Notes under the pieces: generated by a model | The model's input: only the letters and a program-made list of their open reading frames with translations | What the model was told of the DNA's origin: nothing | Database searches by the model: none | Translations under genes and position numbers: made by a program | NCBI RefSeq assembly: GCF_010389155.1 | Contig: NC_057769.1 | Span: 13,144,735 to 13,208,734 of the forward strand | Length of the DNA stretch: 64,000 bases | Reading direction: 5' to 3' | DNA from: Erigeron canadensis | Lineage: Eukaryota > Streptophyta > Magnoliopsida > Asterales > Asteraceae | Part shown: positions 45,815-58,186 of the stretch, piece after piece | Position numbering within the stretch: position 1 is the first letter of the stretch | How the letters are laid out: the number at the start of each line of letters is the position of its first letter

Positions 45815-45819
45815 TACAT

Positions 45820-47665
45820 TGAGGACACTGTACAAATCAAGTGTGGGGGGAGGTAAATAGAAAAATCCGGGTATTTTAGAGAATTTTTAAACTTTTGCAT
45901 GCTTATCCTTGTAGTTAATTGCTTTTGTCACTTAATTATATATATTAATAAGCAATTTAACTACATCCTTGGTACAAACTTTTAATATGTGGAATGTGTT
46001 TTGATTGATTATTTAGGCAATCCCTTCTGGATTAATAACATTGCTAGCATGCTCAAAGCACCAAAACACCCAAATTGTGAGATTATTGCTTCATATTAGT
46101 ATGATAGGTGTACGGTTTTGGAATTATTAGCCTTGTAAATTTGTCCTTCTCTCAGGCTTTTGGATTTATCCGGAAGTAAGGGTCTCTTTTAGAGCTCTGA
46201 ACTATGACGTGCAAGTTTGAGGTTGATTTTCCATTTCCGGATTATTTCATTTGCTATGAGTGTGCCGGTGATTTTGTTGATTCTAGAACTTGTCCTGGCT
46301 GATCGTTCCGTGGTTTTCTAGATGATGAAGAGGCGATTTTAGGATTTAAACATTTGTTCTTTGTATGTTCACCCCTTGTTTCGTAAAATATTCTTATGTG
46401 CATGTTTTGTTAATGTGCTTAGTAGCTAACTACACTGGTTAGTGAACCTCCTGCTTAAACCCTTATGTTGCACTCACTTTTAGTGTAAAAAACAATAGAA
46501 AACATGTTGTCATTAGCCTGTTCTTTGTTATTAAATCCACCCTAAATATAAACCTTTCCTAGCCATGCCGATAGTCGAAGTCCAGGTGGGTCATTGGTTG
46601 CCTATGATAGTGGATGGTTTTGGTTTGGTTTTGTTATGTCGGGTTGGGATATTCTCATTTAATGGGGGTAGTTTGATTTCATCATGATTTGGATCGAGTC
46701 TGGATTATTCATTTTAGCATTTTTATCAAATGATTTGTCACTGTTTCTACATTATTTAAAAGAATACCAATTAGTCAGAGTAAAAGTAGCTCATTAAAAA
46801 AAAGAGAATAAAAGAATTTAAAAACAGAAAAGAAAGAAAAAAAATGGAAAAAATGAAAAAGAGTTTGGGCTGTCAGTTGGTATATCTCATTTTAGGTCAA
46901 ATCATTTTTGTAAGTTGGTACAATTACACCAACAAAAGGATCTTGGAATGCTATAATTTTAAGTGTTATTAGTAGGTTGGCACATTTGTTAAGCCAACAT
47001 GGTTAGATTTGGTTTATTGAAGTTGTTTAATGTCATACACCATAATGGTGTCGGTTTTTAATCGTTCTATTGGGGTATTGCCGGGAGAACTTTTTGGGAT
47101 TTGGACCGTTGGCAACTAATAACATGGGTATGTTTATGGACTAGACTATATATGAAAATTTTGTTCATTGTTGTGTTAGTTCTTTGTTAACACTATTTGT
47201 TTACCCAAATTTCCATACCCTTTTTAAATACCTTGTTTAGCCTTACGTTACAACCCTTAAAGTCCTCTTCTGATAGACGTTATAGGGCGCTAGCGCCTTG
47301 GCGATGTAGGAACGAACCTAGTACAAGCCTATGGTAAAAGATTATGCATTACGACTAGGCCTTGAGTGATTATTCAAATATTCAACCCCAAAAGTAAGTT
47401 AGTTGGAGTAGGATAGACGAGACATCACTTATTCGATTCTTTTGTGCTTAATCGTGTTATTGAGGCTTGTGTATCATTCAAGTATTGTCAAATATTCCAG
47501 TTTTCATTTAAGATTAAAACTGCTTAACCATCTCTTTTCATTTTCATGTATGGTTTAGCTTCTTTTTGATTACTGACATGTTATTCCCATGAATGTGCCA
47601 AGGTAATTAAGATTTTTAAATTTGAATTTGCTTGAGAACAAGCAAAGCTTAAGTGTGGGGGGATT
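45820..47665 (+). other. 3' internal region of Athila-like element
   Basis: Starts with gaggacactgtacaaatcaa and gtgtggggggaggt and ends with cttgagaacaagcaaagctt and the polypurine tract aagtgtggggggattt. Both are standard non-coding landmarks near the 3' end of Athila-type elements. An A-rich stretch lies at 46790-46860. No pol or env frame is visible. Confidence 0.65.
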
Positions 47666-49245
47666 TGATGTGTCTTATTTTATACTCATTTCCCATGGAT
47701 TAATTAGTTGTTTTCAAATGGTTTTCAAGTCGTTTTAGTATACATTTGTTGCTTTTATGGTATTTGTTAGTGTTTCAGGATATTAACATGTACTTGAGCA
47801 TAATTCTGGAGAAAACAACATTTTGAAGCAAAATAATTGTACAAGACTAAATTATTACATGATCATGGTTGACATGTACAGTGGCTTCACAATTCACAAA
47901 CAATAAAGTGGTGGTGGTGTTTCGTGCATATGTTCAACCAACAAAGAAAGGAAAAGAAGACTGGGCTTAGCCCATCACGTGTGAGCCCAGCTAAAACTAG
48001 AACAAGTCAAGTGGCCATTGGGCCAGATCTTGTGTAAGCCTAAAGAAAGAAAATCAAAAGGGCCTAAGCCATTTGGTGGTCGGTGTGTAAGGGGCGAGAG
48101 AAGCCGCAGCACAACAACAAATATAACTATATATAGTTCTAATATTCATTGGAGGCTGGACGGTAGGTGCGTGTGATTGGAGGCCGTAAAAGGCAAAAAG
48201 GTTCTTTATTTGTTGTTTTTCGTAAAGCAGCAACAATACATCCGCAAAGCAGATTTCTCGTTCGATCCTTCACTCTTTTATTATTATTACTAGTTGCTAT
48301 TTGTGAGACTATATTACTATACAATTATTATTATGGATTATATTTATTTGATGATTGTTAGTTTTATTAGTTTTGCAATGAGTAGCTAATCTTTTTATCA
48401 TCCATCTTGATAGAGTGAGACAATATGTAGGATTGCACAATTTTATTAATTCAAAGTTGATTTCAATTATCGTTGTGTCAAGATCTTGATAATTTAATTC
48501 CTTATTAATTATTATTTTGATATTGGTGGCATATGTATTCTTCGTTAGTGGTACTAGTTGAATATGTGTGTGATTTTCAATTAATTGTTTGTCTATAAAC
48601 AGTTATCACTAGTTCATGGTATGATAGTGAATATCATTTAATAAAAGGAATTATTTTGTCAACGTGTTGTGTAATGGTTGGTGGTACCACGTTATCTTCA
48701 CATAGGTACAATTGTTAATTTGATAATCAAATAAACTAGTCGGTTAGGAAAATTGTCTTAAGCATTGGTGGTACCAGCTTTTACAAAGGAACTAATTAAT
48801 TAGATGATTAAAATGATTTTACAAACGTTGGTGGTACCAGTTTATGTTTTTGTTTTGTCACGATTATCTTCATCAACTATATAGAATTTGAACTTCATTT
48901 ATGTGCAATCCGAATATGTTGTTGAGCGAATTCAAGATGGATGACCTTTAAACCTCTTTTGTCATAAGATCATTTTTTTACTATCGTTTTAGGACGATCC
49001 CTGCCCCGGTCATACCGGATTAAATCATTTTCTTAGTTTAATTTTGCAACGTGGCAACTCGGCCACAAAACCCCTTTCTTCTGAATTACTTTATTTTAAC
49101 AATTGCTTACAAAGTCCTTGTGATCGACCTCGGATTTCCCAGTTTACTATACTTCATAAGAACGGTTCACTACCTGTAAGTGTGTTGTAGTCAGTTTTCT
49201 AGTAGTTCATGTTCTATAAATTTTATAACTCGATTTCGCACATCA
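47666..49245 (+). repeat. 3' LTR of Athila-like element
   Basis: 1580 bp, TGATGTG...CACATCA, matching 26409-28960 apart from the solo LTR and a short indel near 47850. Confidence 0.92.
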
Positions 49246-50356
49246 AAAGCATTGATTGTATGCATTGGGCATGGAAGAACTGTCCAGCGGCATGGAAAGG
49301 TCAATTCAAAAGAGGTTATCATGGGCATCCAACTATCATGCTCGAAGGTGTTGCATCGTATGATCTTTGGATATGGCATGCTTTCTTTGGGGTAGCAGGG
49401 GCGAACAACGACCTCAATGTTCTTCAACAATCTTCATTGTTAAATGATATACTGATGGACGCCGCACCAACGAGTGCATTTTGGGTCAATGATGTTGATT
49501 ACCGCCACAGTTATTACTTAGCCGACGGGATTTATCCGGAGTGGTCAACTTTTGTCAAAAGTTTTTCGGCACCACCGGATGAAAAATATAGGTGCTTCAA
49601 AAAGGTCCAAGAAAGTGCCAGAAAGGATGTTGAACGGGCATTTGGTGTGCTTCAGGGTAAATGGGTCATCGTGCAGAACCCTGCAAGAGATTGGACCATA
49701 AACAAAATTTCACGAATCATGTATGCTTGTATCATACTCCACAATATGTGTGTCGACTCAATAAGCACCTATCATCCATATTACGAGCATCCTACTAACC
49801 TTCAAGGTCGAACAGTTGAGGAAATCATTACAACGCGTATCCATAAGATACACATCGTGACCTTCGAAAAGATCTTACGCAACATGTTTGGAAACACCGT
49901 AATCTTAATAATTAATGTATTTGTTTATTTCTCAACAACACGACATTTAATTTTCATCCTTACAACCTGCAACTTGATAATACAATGAACAAGTGCGAAT
50001 TCTTTTCTATATATTTCTCAACCACACGACATTTAATTTTCATCCTTACAACCTGCAACTTGATAGTGCAATGAACAAGTGCGAATTCAATTCTATTTAC
50101 TTCTCAACCACAAGACATTTAATTTTCATCCTTACAACTTGCAACTTGATAGTACAATGAACAAGTGCGAATTCATTTCTATTTATTTCTCAACCACACG
50201 ACATTTAATTTTCACTGAATCAATATTGATATCCCAACTACTCAACAGTTATTGCACATAGATGTATCCGAGTACCCAGAAGAGACACGTGAATTGTTCC
50301 AACAACAAAAAGCACGAATCAGGAATAATTTGGCGTCTGGATTCTACGATGTTTAA
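49246..50356 (+). pseudogene. PIF/Harbinger transposase, catalytic half
   Basis: Coding resumes exactly where the left half stops: SIDCMHWAWKNCPAAWKG (first Asp), FFGVAGANNDLNVLQ (second Asp), YYLADGIYPEWSTFVKS, and ARKDVERAFGVLQGKW (Glu), followed by ARDWTINKISRIMYACIILH. The DDE triad is present. The frame is open to about 49985. A C-terminal piece (EETRELFQQQKARIRNN, ending with stop at 50354-50356) is separated from it by a tandem repeat at 49924-50214. Confidence 0.88.
49924..50214 (+). repeat. 86-bp tandem repeat within Harbinger 3' end
   Basis: About 3.5 copies of a unit beginning tttctcaaccacacgacatt and ending aacaagtgcgaattc. It lies between the conserved transposase part and its C-terminal tail, so it expanded inside or next to the coding region. 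Confidence 0.8.
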
Positions 50357-50472
50357 TTTTTTTATCTGTCTTTTATTTATTTATTTTGTGTTTTAATTTT
50401 TTATTTTAGTATTTTTGTCTTTATTATAATATGTTTTTTATTTGGTATAATGTGTTTTTAATAATAATAATA
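50357..50472. other. AT-rich spacer
   Basis: T-rich sequence ending in an (ATA)n run at 50459-50477. Nothing else is seen. Confidence 0.5.
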
Positions 50473-50477
50473 ATATA

Positions 50478-51447
50478 TATAAGTCCCAACTATATAATAG
50501 ATGGTTACTAAAGACACCTTTATGTCAATGGTGAGATAACTTTTCAATACGTTCACTGTATCTGGAAGTGACCAGTTGCAGTGAACAGTATAACAGGTTA
50601 ACTGGAGATTACTTATTAAGGTGACAAGCGTAAATAAATAAATACACTGCAATAAAGTAAAGTACAAGTAAAGTAAATTGGTGAGAATATGTAATTTTCA
50701 AGTGTATTTTATTTATTAATATAAACAAAATACAAGGTTGTTGCGGAACCAAGATAATACACGAATGTAAATATCCTAACAACCTATGAAATACAATTGA
50801 TCTATACTTGAAAATTCTCTTATACAATCGAAACACTTAAAATTGTGAAATGTTCCTTTTATCAATTGAGAGAATATTGCACAAGTTCACAAAGAATATT
50901 GCAAGTATGTGTTTGCAAAGTTGTTTTCTTGCCTGTGCAAGGACCTCTATTTATAGGCAAAGGTTGGGTATTGGGATCCCAACTTTGTCATATAAATTGG
51001 TTGACAACATAGAAAATAATTAGTATTTAATTCTTTGTGTATGCTAAATAAAGTAAGACAAAATGTTACTTTATTCAACCACTTTACATCTATGTTCTTT
51101 TATCCACAGACAGGGTTATTATCCGGGCAAAAAAGGATGTAAAGTATAAGGTCCTTCTCGTAATCAGTGTAAAGCTTTGTAAGTGCATTTACACTAATGG
51201 TCTCCGGTCCATTGAACTAATAGAATTTCAACTGGGCTTCGCTGCCATTGCCATTCTCTTTCTTCCACTTGATGTCTTCGACTTCAACTGGAATGTCTTT
51301 AGGTATGTTCTTCAGATCTTCAACTGGAGGAAGTCTTCAGTTGCATAACTGTACATTGCAACTAGACTTCTAATATTTCTGGACAATTCTTCGGTCTCCA
51401 GTTCCAACTGGAGATGCTACAGTTTTCAGTAAAAACTGGACCTAACA
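50478..51447 (-). mobile_element. second solo LTR, inverted
   Basis: 970 bp, the reverse complement of the family at 27697-28675 (minus strand begins TGTTAGGTCCAG), with TSD atata at 50473-50477 and 51448-51452. The terminal TG/CA has one change at the left edge. The TATA box mirrors to tatttata at 50948-50955. It is clearly more diverged than an LTR pair would be, so it is an independent insertion. Confidence 0.88.
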
Positions 51448-51664
51448 ATATAAATTATGACGTGGCACCAATAAACTGAGAGTTTAATGTAGAGGTTAAT
51501 GGTAAAACTGGTTCAATGTTGTGAGTCAATGTATTGCTAATGTGTCATCAATAAACTAAGTTTCAGTGTGATGGGTTAAAGATGGTCTCAGTACGATAGC
51601 TTTTAGCGCGCGTTAAAGCAAACTTCCTAGGCGACATTTTGTCCTAACTCGAGATGGCCGAAGT

Positions 51665-51975
51665 GACTTGAAGGTACGGAAGAAATGATAGAACTTAACA
51701 TTCTATGAATCTTTTATCTTGTCATTTACATGCTCAATATATTTTATCACTGTCTCTTTATTTAATTTATGCAATATTCCTTTAAATTCATGATAAATGT
51801 TGAAGAAGAGGAGATCCAAGTTTCTCTGCTGAATCTAAATTTGTTGCTAAAAGAAAAACAATTAAGCTAATAATTTTCTGGTCCATTATTCTTATCAATA
51901 ATAATTATATATCATTTTATTATGTTATCCACAAGCTATTCATAATTTCCGCTGGTAGAACCTCTTACAAACACA
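51665..51975 (+). repeat. duplicate of DEG15 3' flanking DNA
   Basis: Homologous to about 5630-5895: shared ggtacggaag, cttgtcatttac, cactgtctctt, aagctaataattttttgg-like and cgctggt blocks in the same order and orientation. It probably marks the old 3' end of the second DEG15 copy whose middle exon is at 24770-25430. Confidence 0.7.
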
Positions 51976-51993
51976 CTTGTATATTTATAAATA

Positions 51994-53121
51994 CTAGCAT
52001 TTTACCGCGCAATACGGCGGTGTGGTGCTGGACGACGGTGTGGTGGTGGCGGCGGTGGTTGGTAGTGGTAGTGGTGTGACAAACGGTGACGGTGTGGTTA
52101 TTATTGTAAATAATTAATGTAAAAGCGGTAGTGTAGTTATTTTAAGAGTTGATGGGTCTATGTAATAAATTATTAGGGTATTATAGGTATTTTAAGTGGA
52201 GATGTTTAAATCATAAATAAAAGAGAAAGAATTAATTAATTCATTAAGGATATAGTGATCATTTCGCATGCGGACATTTTTTTGAGAGAGTTGAAAAGTG
52301 TCAGAAGAGAAAGTGTGATAATTTTTATAAAATACTATAAAGAGGAAGGGTTTTTAAGAACTCGTAAAAAAAACTCAAGAACCATTTTGGACCATATATT
52401 TCTCTCTCTTCAATTAAATAATAAAATTCATCAAAATCATTCAAAATGCTTTATCTCACAAAGCGTAAATCGTTAGACGAAACAAAAAGTATGAGTAGTC
52501 TTAAAATTTCGTTCTCTTTCATTAGAGATCTAATTCGATATACTTTTGACGACTTTTTAATTTTCGTTTTCTCTCCCCTTGTACTTGTGTACCTACACAT
52601 GTGTAGGATCATTGTTTTCACATGTAAATTAGTAAATGAACATATGTACACAACAATGAAGGCTAAGGGCGGAGCCCGTTAATCCATGGCGGAGCCATGG
52701 TGGCCAAGGGCGGAGCCTGTTAGGTAGATCACCCATCACCGTTCACCCCATATGACCTATCACACTATGACCTATCATCCTCAATGACCTATCACCCCCA
52801 CCAGCTTTGGTTTATGAATATCCTTAAGGGCGAAGCCCACTCCGAATCATAATTTTTGTTCAACCTACACATTTGTAAGTTATGTATAAGTACCAAAAAG
52901 AAAACGAAAATTAAAAAGTCATCAAAAGTATATCGAGTTGGATCTCTACTGAAAGAGGACGAAATTTTAAAACTACTCATGCTTTTTGTTTCATCTAACG
53001 ATTTACGGTTTGTGAGATAAAACATTTTGAATTATTTGGATGAATTTCCATATTTAATTGAACAGAAAGAAAGAATATGTGGTCCAGAATTGTTTAAAAA
53101 TAACTCACCCCATACTATAGA
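51994..53121 (-). mobile_element. Helitron-like element with internal inverted repeat
   Basis: On the minus strand it starts TCTATAGTATGG (53121) and ends with a GC-rich hairpin CCGCCGTATTGCGCGG, TAAAATG and CTAG (51994-51997). The flanking bases are A at the 5' side and T at the 3' side, as Helitrons require. Inside, about 52318-52640 and 52840-53121 are inverted repeats of one another, joined by a segment with repeated gggcggagcc. No Rep/helicase is present, so it would be non-autonomous. Confidence 0.55.
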
Positions 53122-54172
53122 TATTTAAAAATTATAATCGATAATTGTCTCTCTCCTCTGCTCTCTACTGTACTCGTCTACTGTTTGTATACAGTTATAG
53201 GCTACAACCATCACCCACAAATTCATCCCATTAATAAACTTCCTGATATTAGTCTAATTATACGGATTTTGCATGATCAATTTTTAGCTAATATCCTTTA
53301 TTTAGTTGTATTTTATGTCCAATTTATTGAGATTTTGATTACTTATTTCTTTGCATAAGAATTTTGTAGGTAGACTGTGTGATATTGGCATTTAAGAACT
53401 AAAACGGATAAAAGACGGCTTAAAAGGCGTCCAAATAAAGTGCTTAATTTTAATGCCTTGTTGATTTGTGGTCTAGCCAAATACAGAGGATGTCATGCAC
53501 CACCTGAAGCAAAGCCGCTAGTTCTTCTCATTTCACTTGTTGTTGGGCCGAAATGCACACAGAAGCCCAAGCCCATTGATTTAGTTGTTTTGTTTGGCCG
53601 AGGAAATAATCTAGACCACTTTCACATTTAAGCTGCTTGACTTTTCAATTAGGGAGAAAGATTCTATTAGCAGCAGCTTTCATTTTATGGGGAGTTTGTT
53701 TTAGCCCAGCATTTGCTTCGTTTATTTGATGGGCTGAAAAAGAGAAAATCAAAAATTGGAGAAAGCTGCTCACATTTTCGGAAGACACACAACAGCATAC
53801 GTGCCACACAATCAATTTATTTTTGGAATCATATTTGTTGACCAGCCAATGTGGAGCAGCCACATAGCCAGTATCACGAATAAAAGCAGCAGGATGTGAT
53901 ACATTAATTTTGGAGCTTATATTTCGGAGAAAAGAGGAAAACGCAATAAGTGGATATTCTATATTTGACCAACCAAAAAAATACCTCCAGCAACAATATC
54001 CCATTTGGATTTCAGTTTTTGTTTGACCCTTTTGACCGATCCCATCCAACCCACATTTGCATTTCACAAGTAATATTTGTGTGGCTGAAAGAGGGGACAC
54101 ATAACCCATATTTTTTTGGTGGCTGCGTAGGAGAATAAAAGGAGACGAGAAGCAAGGCAGGCGAATGGGGGA
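53122..54172. other. no supported gene
   Basis: A 194-codon minus-strand frame at 53645-54229 has low-complexity composition and no recognisable motif. It runs through the MITE at 54182-54310, so I do not call it. A (CT)-rich run lies at 53150-53170. Confidence 0.5.
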
Positions 54173-54181
54173 TATATTTTT

Positions 54182-54310
54182 GGGGAGTGATATTTCTACA
54201 ACAAATTTTAACCATTCACAACAATCCATGCATGATAGTTGTATATTGCGTAATAAAATTTGTAACTTTGTTGTAGATAGTTAAAATTTGTTGTATGAAT
54301 ATCAGTCCCT
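54182..54310. mobile_element. Mutator-type MITE
   Basis: 129 bp with terminal inverted repeats of about 32 bp (left ggggagtgatatttctacaa; right end reads agggactgatattcatacaa on the other strand). Flanked by a perfect 9-bp TSD, tatattttt, at 54173-54181 and 54311-54319. A 9-bp TSD is diagnostic for Mutator-like elements. Confidence 0.75.
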
Positions 54311-54319
54311 TATATTTTT

Positions 54320-56979
54320 TTTTGGGAGAATCGGAATTTTATACACCACTTAGATGTTTTTATTTTGATACACTTTTACTCCCATCCGATCAATCACACA
54401 ATACCATTTACCAAAAACCCTCATCTTCATCATCAAATCATCATCAAAATCACCATCAATCCATTATCATTTAAAAACCATCCACCATCTTTATCATTAT
54501 CATTCCCTTTACAAAACCCATCAACCATTTTCATCTATAAAGTAGAGATTCATCACTTTTTGGGGATTTTGGGTCTTGGAGCATTGTGAGGGTTGAAGAA
54601 GATGAAGATTGTCATCCATCTCATCCATTGATTTGATTTTGCATTTGAGAGTTGTATTTTTCTACTCTATTTTTATTTCATTGTAAACAACATGACTATT
54701 TTATATGATGATATAGCTATTTGTGTTTGTTTCTTTGATATGATTTGTGAGTAGTGAAATATGATGTTTGGCTAGGCATTAGAATAAGACTCACTTTGTG
54801 ATGACATTGTTTAATTGATGGTTGAAAGGTTGATTGTTTGTGATTTTGAGATTGTTGACTTTAAAAGTCATATTTCGACTAGTTGATGAATTAGGATAAC
54901 ATGATATATACTAGTGCTTTGCAAATGACCATTTGATTGAACTTGTATATATTGGTGATTTTTCACCATGGTGTTTATGAACGTAAAACCATATGTTGCT
55001 TTTGGAGTCGATTAGTCAAATAAGATTTATAAATTAGTAGGTTATAATTGCATTAAAAGATGAACGTCTAAATGTTTTTATAACTTGTTAGCTTCGTTTG
55101 GGTACATAAATGGCACCAAATTGTATTTTAATCTAAGCCTCTTGAGTCGTTTTTCTTGTTAAACAGTGAGATTGGGGAATACTTGTGACCGCAATACTCA
55201 TTTTTACCGTTTCTAGTGATTTTAATGTCTAAATCTTTTATCGTAGATGACCGTCTAGTTAATTGAATTGGATAATTAAGTCACGTCATTTCTCAAGTAT
55301 AAGTCAATAATCTCAAGTCATAAATAGTCAATCAATTTGCATTGCTTTATTTTAGTCAACCATGGTCGTCACAATGTGGGAAGAATTCGCCTAGCCAAAC
55401 ACTTTTGTTGATTATTGATTGTGTGTTTATTTTCCTTGCTTTAGTTTATGTTTGCATTTATTTTTTGTAGTTTAATTAATCAATCAAAAATCTCTCTTTT
55501 TAAGTTTAACAAATTGCATTGCATCATCACTATAATTCGCATAAAATTTTCAATTCACCGCCTCCTTGTTCGACACCCGAGTCATATTTGCTATATACTT
55601 GTGTATTTGGTCAATTATTGACTTTCCATAATTTCATCTCATTTTCCACTTTCATAATTATTGACCGCGGCCCGTTGATTTCCGACGACATCATTCGGGC
55701 CCTGCATCACTTCCTTTACCAAAATCGTTTTACACAGCCCACCATTTTCCAAGACACAAGAACTAACAATACTGCACCATCAAACCACAAATACTTATTT
55801 TTAGTATTTTACTTTTGTTTTTGGATTATCCTAAGCGCAAGTTTAATATTTTGCTCTTTGGTGTGGAATTGCTTCTCTTTTTACCGTGAAAGTGTACGGC
55901 CTCCACATCCCTATCATCATCACCATCGGCTGCCACCATCTCCTTCCCGGAAAAGGATCCAGCCGAACGCCACCACAATCCACCTCTTCTTCTCCTTTTC
56001 CCACTTTTGGTTACACCTTCCTTAATCCTTGCCCTTCTTTTTACTTTCAATTATCTATCTGTGATTTTCTTTAGCCTATTGATCACTATAACCCAACTTT
56101 GATATATATTTTTGTCTAGTTTTCAACTTTTATTTATTTAGGGCCATGGTATTGCAGCAGTGTATATTAAAGTCAAGTTTAACAAATTAGAAATAGTTTT
56201 TATTATTAATCTTAATCCCAATAAATATATGGATTTATCACTGGGACCATTTAGTTTTTATTTTTTGAAAAGTGTGAATTAATCATCACAGTGAAAGCTC
56301 TAGTTTAAGCTAGTTTTACATACCTTCTCATCCTCCAATACCTGTTAGGAGAAAAAAACCCTAATTAGCCGCCTGAAGGCATGACACTACCATGCCTTTT
56401 CAAAGTTTAACCCTGAGACCTTACCCATCACTTTAGTTACTAAACTAGTTAAAAGGGTAAATTATTATTTTATATTCTCATTTGGATTAAAATTATTGTT
56501 ATTATATTTAAAAGTTAAAAATGTGAAAATTTTTGATAATAAAATAGTATATGTTTTTCAATGTTCATTCTATATAACTAAAAAAGAATAATTTAAAGCT
56601 AATTAGCTAATCAGATTTTTGCTTGTGGCGACACAACTAATATATTTGTCACCTTATATGCCACCTCTACATTTAATATGTTAAATTAAGTTATATATAT
56701 ATAATATAAAATAATAATATAATAGCTTAATTTAGAAGAATAAAAACAGAATTAAAAACGTATTGACGTTTCGAACATTGGTATATTTATTAGAAGAAAG
56801 GGCCATGCACAACTAACCGGTGAATTGATTTATGTTTTTATAGTGAAAACCAATATTAACTCAAACAAATTTAATTTTTATTATCATCTGCGAAATATTC
56901 AAACTTTCAAAGTAGCTATGTGAACATACTTTCTCTTTTTAAGTGATATATTCAAAGTTTATGGAATAAATTTTCTTTA
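54320..56979. other. long non-coding region, possible decayed LTR
   Basis: From about 54340 to 55640 the text has the flavour of an LTR/leader (for example ccgcctccttgttcgacacccgag near 55558), but no partner LTR, PBS or TSD was found. The 168-codon frame at 55519-56025 is low in complexity (poly-His/Pro and hydrophobic runs) and is not supported as a gene. From 56100 onward there is only AT-rich DNA. Confidence 0.4.
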
Positions 56980-57156
56980 CGAGCATGGTACCCGCGCAAT
57001 GCAGCGGCAGTAGTGAGGAAGACGGTCTGCTTTATTAGGGATTTTGGGTGTTTACGTAAAGAAAAAAAAAACAAAAAAGTCTAAAAGTAAATAAGGTATT
57101 TTAAAGACAGAAATATTTAATAGGGGGAGGGGGTTTGATTTATTAGGGAGTAGAGA
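56980..57156 (-). mobile_element. short Helitron-like element
   Basis: On the minus strand it begins TCTCTACTCC after an A and ends with CCGCTGCATTGCGCGGG, TACCATG and CTCG before a T. The end resembles the hairpin-plus-CTAG end of the element at 51994, with CTAG changed to CTCG. About 177 bp and purely non-coding. Confidence 0.4.
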
Positions 57157-57354
57157 TTAATAAAATTTTTACATTTAATTTGTAGCTATTTTAATCTTTT
57201 AGATAGTATTTATACATTAATTCAATGATAATCATTAATGTGATTATTTATTATATTATATTTAAAAAAATAATAAATCATAAAATTATGATTTATGAAT
57301 ATTATATTTTATTGCACATGTTTTAACATATTTGATATATATGATATATAATAA

Positions 57355-57656
57355 TCTCTTTATATAACTAAGAGAGAATATGTTTTTTTCTTCTATAACA
57401 TTTTTAGCTTTTTGTCACATTAAAATTTTAGTTAGGTGTCATTTTTTCATTTAAATTGCTATATATATATATATATATTGTCATGTATGATCATAGTTAA
57501 TCATCAATTTTAATCTTAATCATTTATTGTATGTAGCAGTCGCAATCTGATAATTTTTTATATTATCAAAAATTATGACTAATAATGTAACTATCAGTTA
57601 TTATTATTTATTACTACGTTTTCAGTTATCCTGCACAACGTGCTGGTTTAATCTAG
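57355..57656 (+). mobile_element. 302-bp Helitron-like element
   Basis: Begins TCTCTTTATATAACTAAGAG after an A and ends with CCTGCACAACGTGCTGG (a GCAC...GTGC hairpin), TTTAAT and CTAG before a T, so both Helitron boundary rules hold. It is non-coding. Confidence 0.55.
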
Positions 57657-58170
57657 TTACTACTAAATATATACTAAAAACCTATAAAAATTCATAAATT
57701 CTTAATGAATAAATTATACAAGTTTCCATATTGCATAATAATTTTAACCAATTTTCATTTTAATTATTTAAAGTTTTAATCTTTTATATTTGGTCGCATA
57801 TCAATGTTTCATTTTCATTTTCTTGACACTAAACTTTTGAGTTTTATGTTTTAATTAAACAACTTTCAAACTAATACACTTTTACTTTTAGACATTTTTT
57901 TTATCATTTTCATCCGTCTTTTTATATATATCGTTTTTCTTATATATAATAAATTTCATCATCGTTTTGTCTTACATTTATATGGCATAAAAAGTATTAT
58001 TCATAATATAGTTATTGTTTATGTTTTTATACATCTTATTGTTCTTTTACATTTTTATTATTATTGCTACATGTTTAGTTGCATTTTTAAAATTTGGGTT
58101 TTAATATTTGACATATATTTAGGTCCAAAACTTTTTCATGTAAAAAACATATTTCGTGGCAACATGCAAG
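57657..58170. other. AT-rich DNA, no gene
   Basis: Very high A+T, with no ORF or repeat boundary recognised. Confidence 0.5.
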
Positions 58171-58186
58171 TATAATAACTAGTTAG

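Larger units (their letters stand above)
26409..49245 (+). mobile_element. Athila-like non-autonomous LTR element, with nested insertions
   Basis: LTRs at 26409-28960 (including a 979-bp solo-LTR insertion) and 47666-49245 start TGATGTGTCTT and end TTTCGCACATCA. TSDs are gaagc on the left and aaagc on the right. The original site is a Harbinger transposase codon run, so the empty site can be predicted exactly. The PBS TTTGGCGCCGCTACCGGGGA and a polypurine tract gtgtggggggattt are of Athila type. After removing the Sirevirus-like insertion the internal region is about 3.4 kb with no pol, so the element is non-autonomous. Confidence 0.9.

Noticed and set aside
53645..54229. 194-residue minus-strand ORF
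   Set aside because: Low-complexity composition, no family resemblance, and it overlaps a MITE with clear TIRs and TSD.
55519..56025. 168-residue plus-strand ORF with His/Pro runs and hydrophobic stretches
   Set aside because: It looks like translated non-coding DNA; no start context, intron structure or motif supports it.
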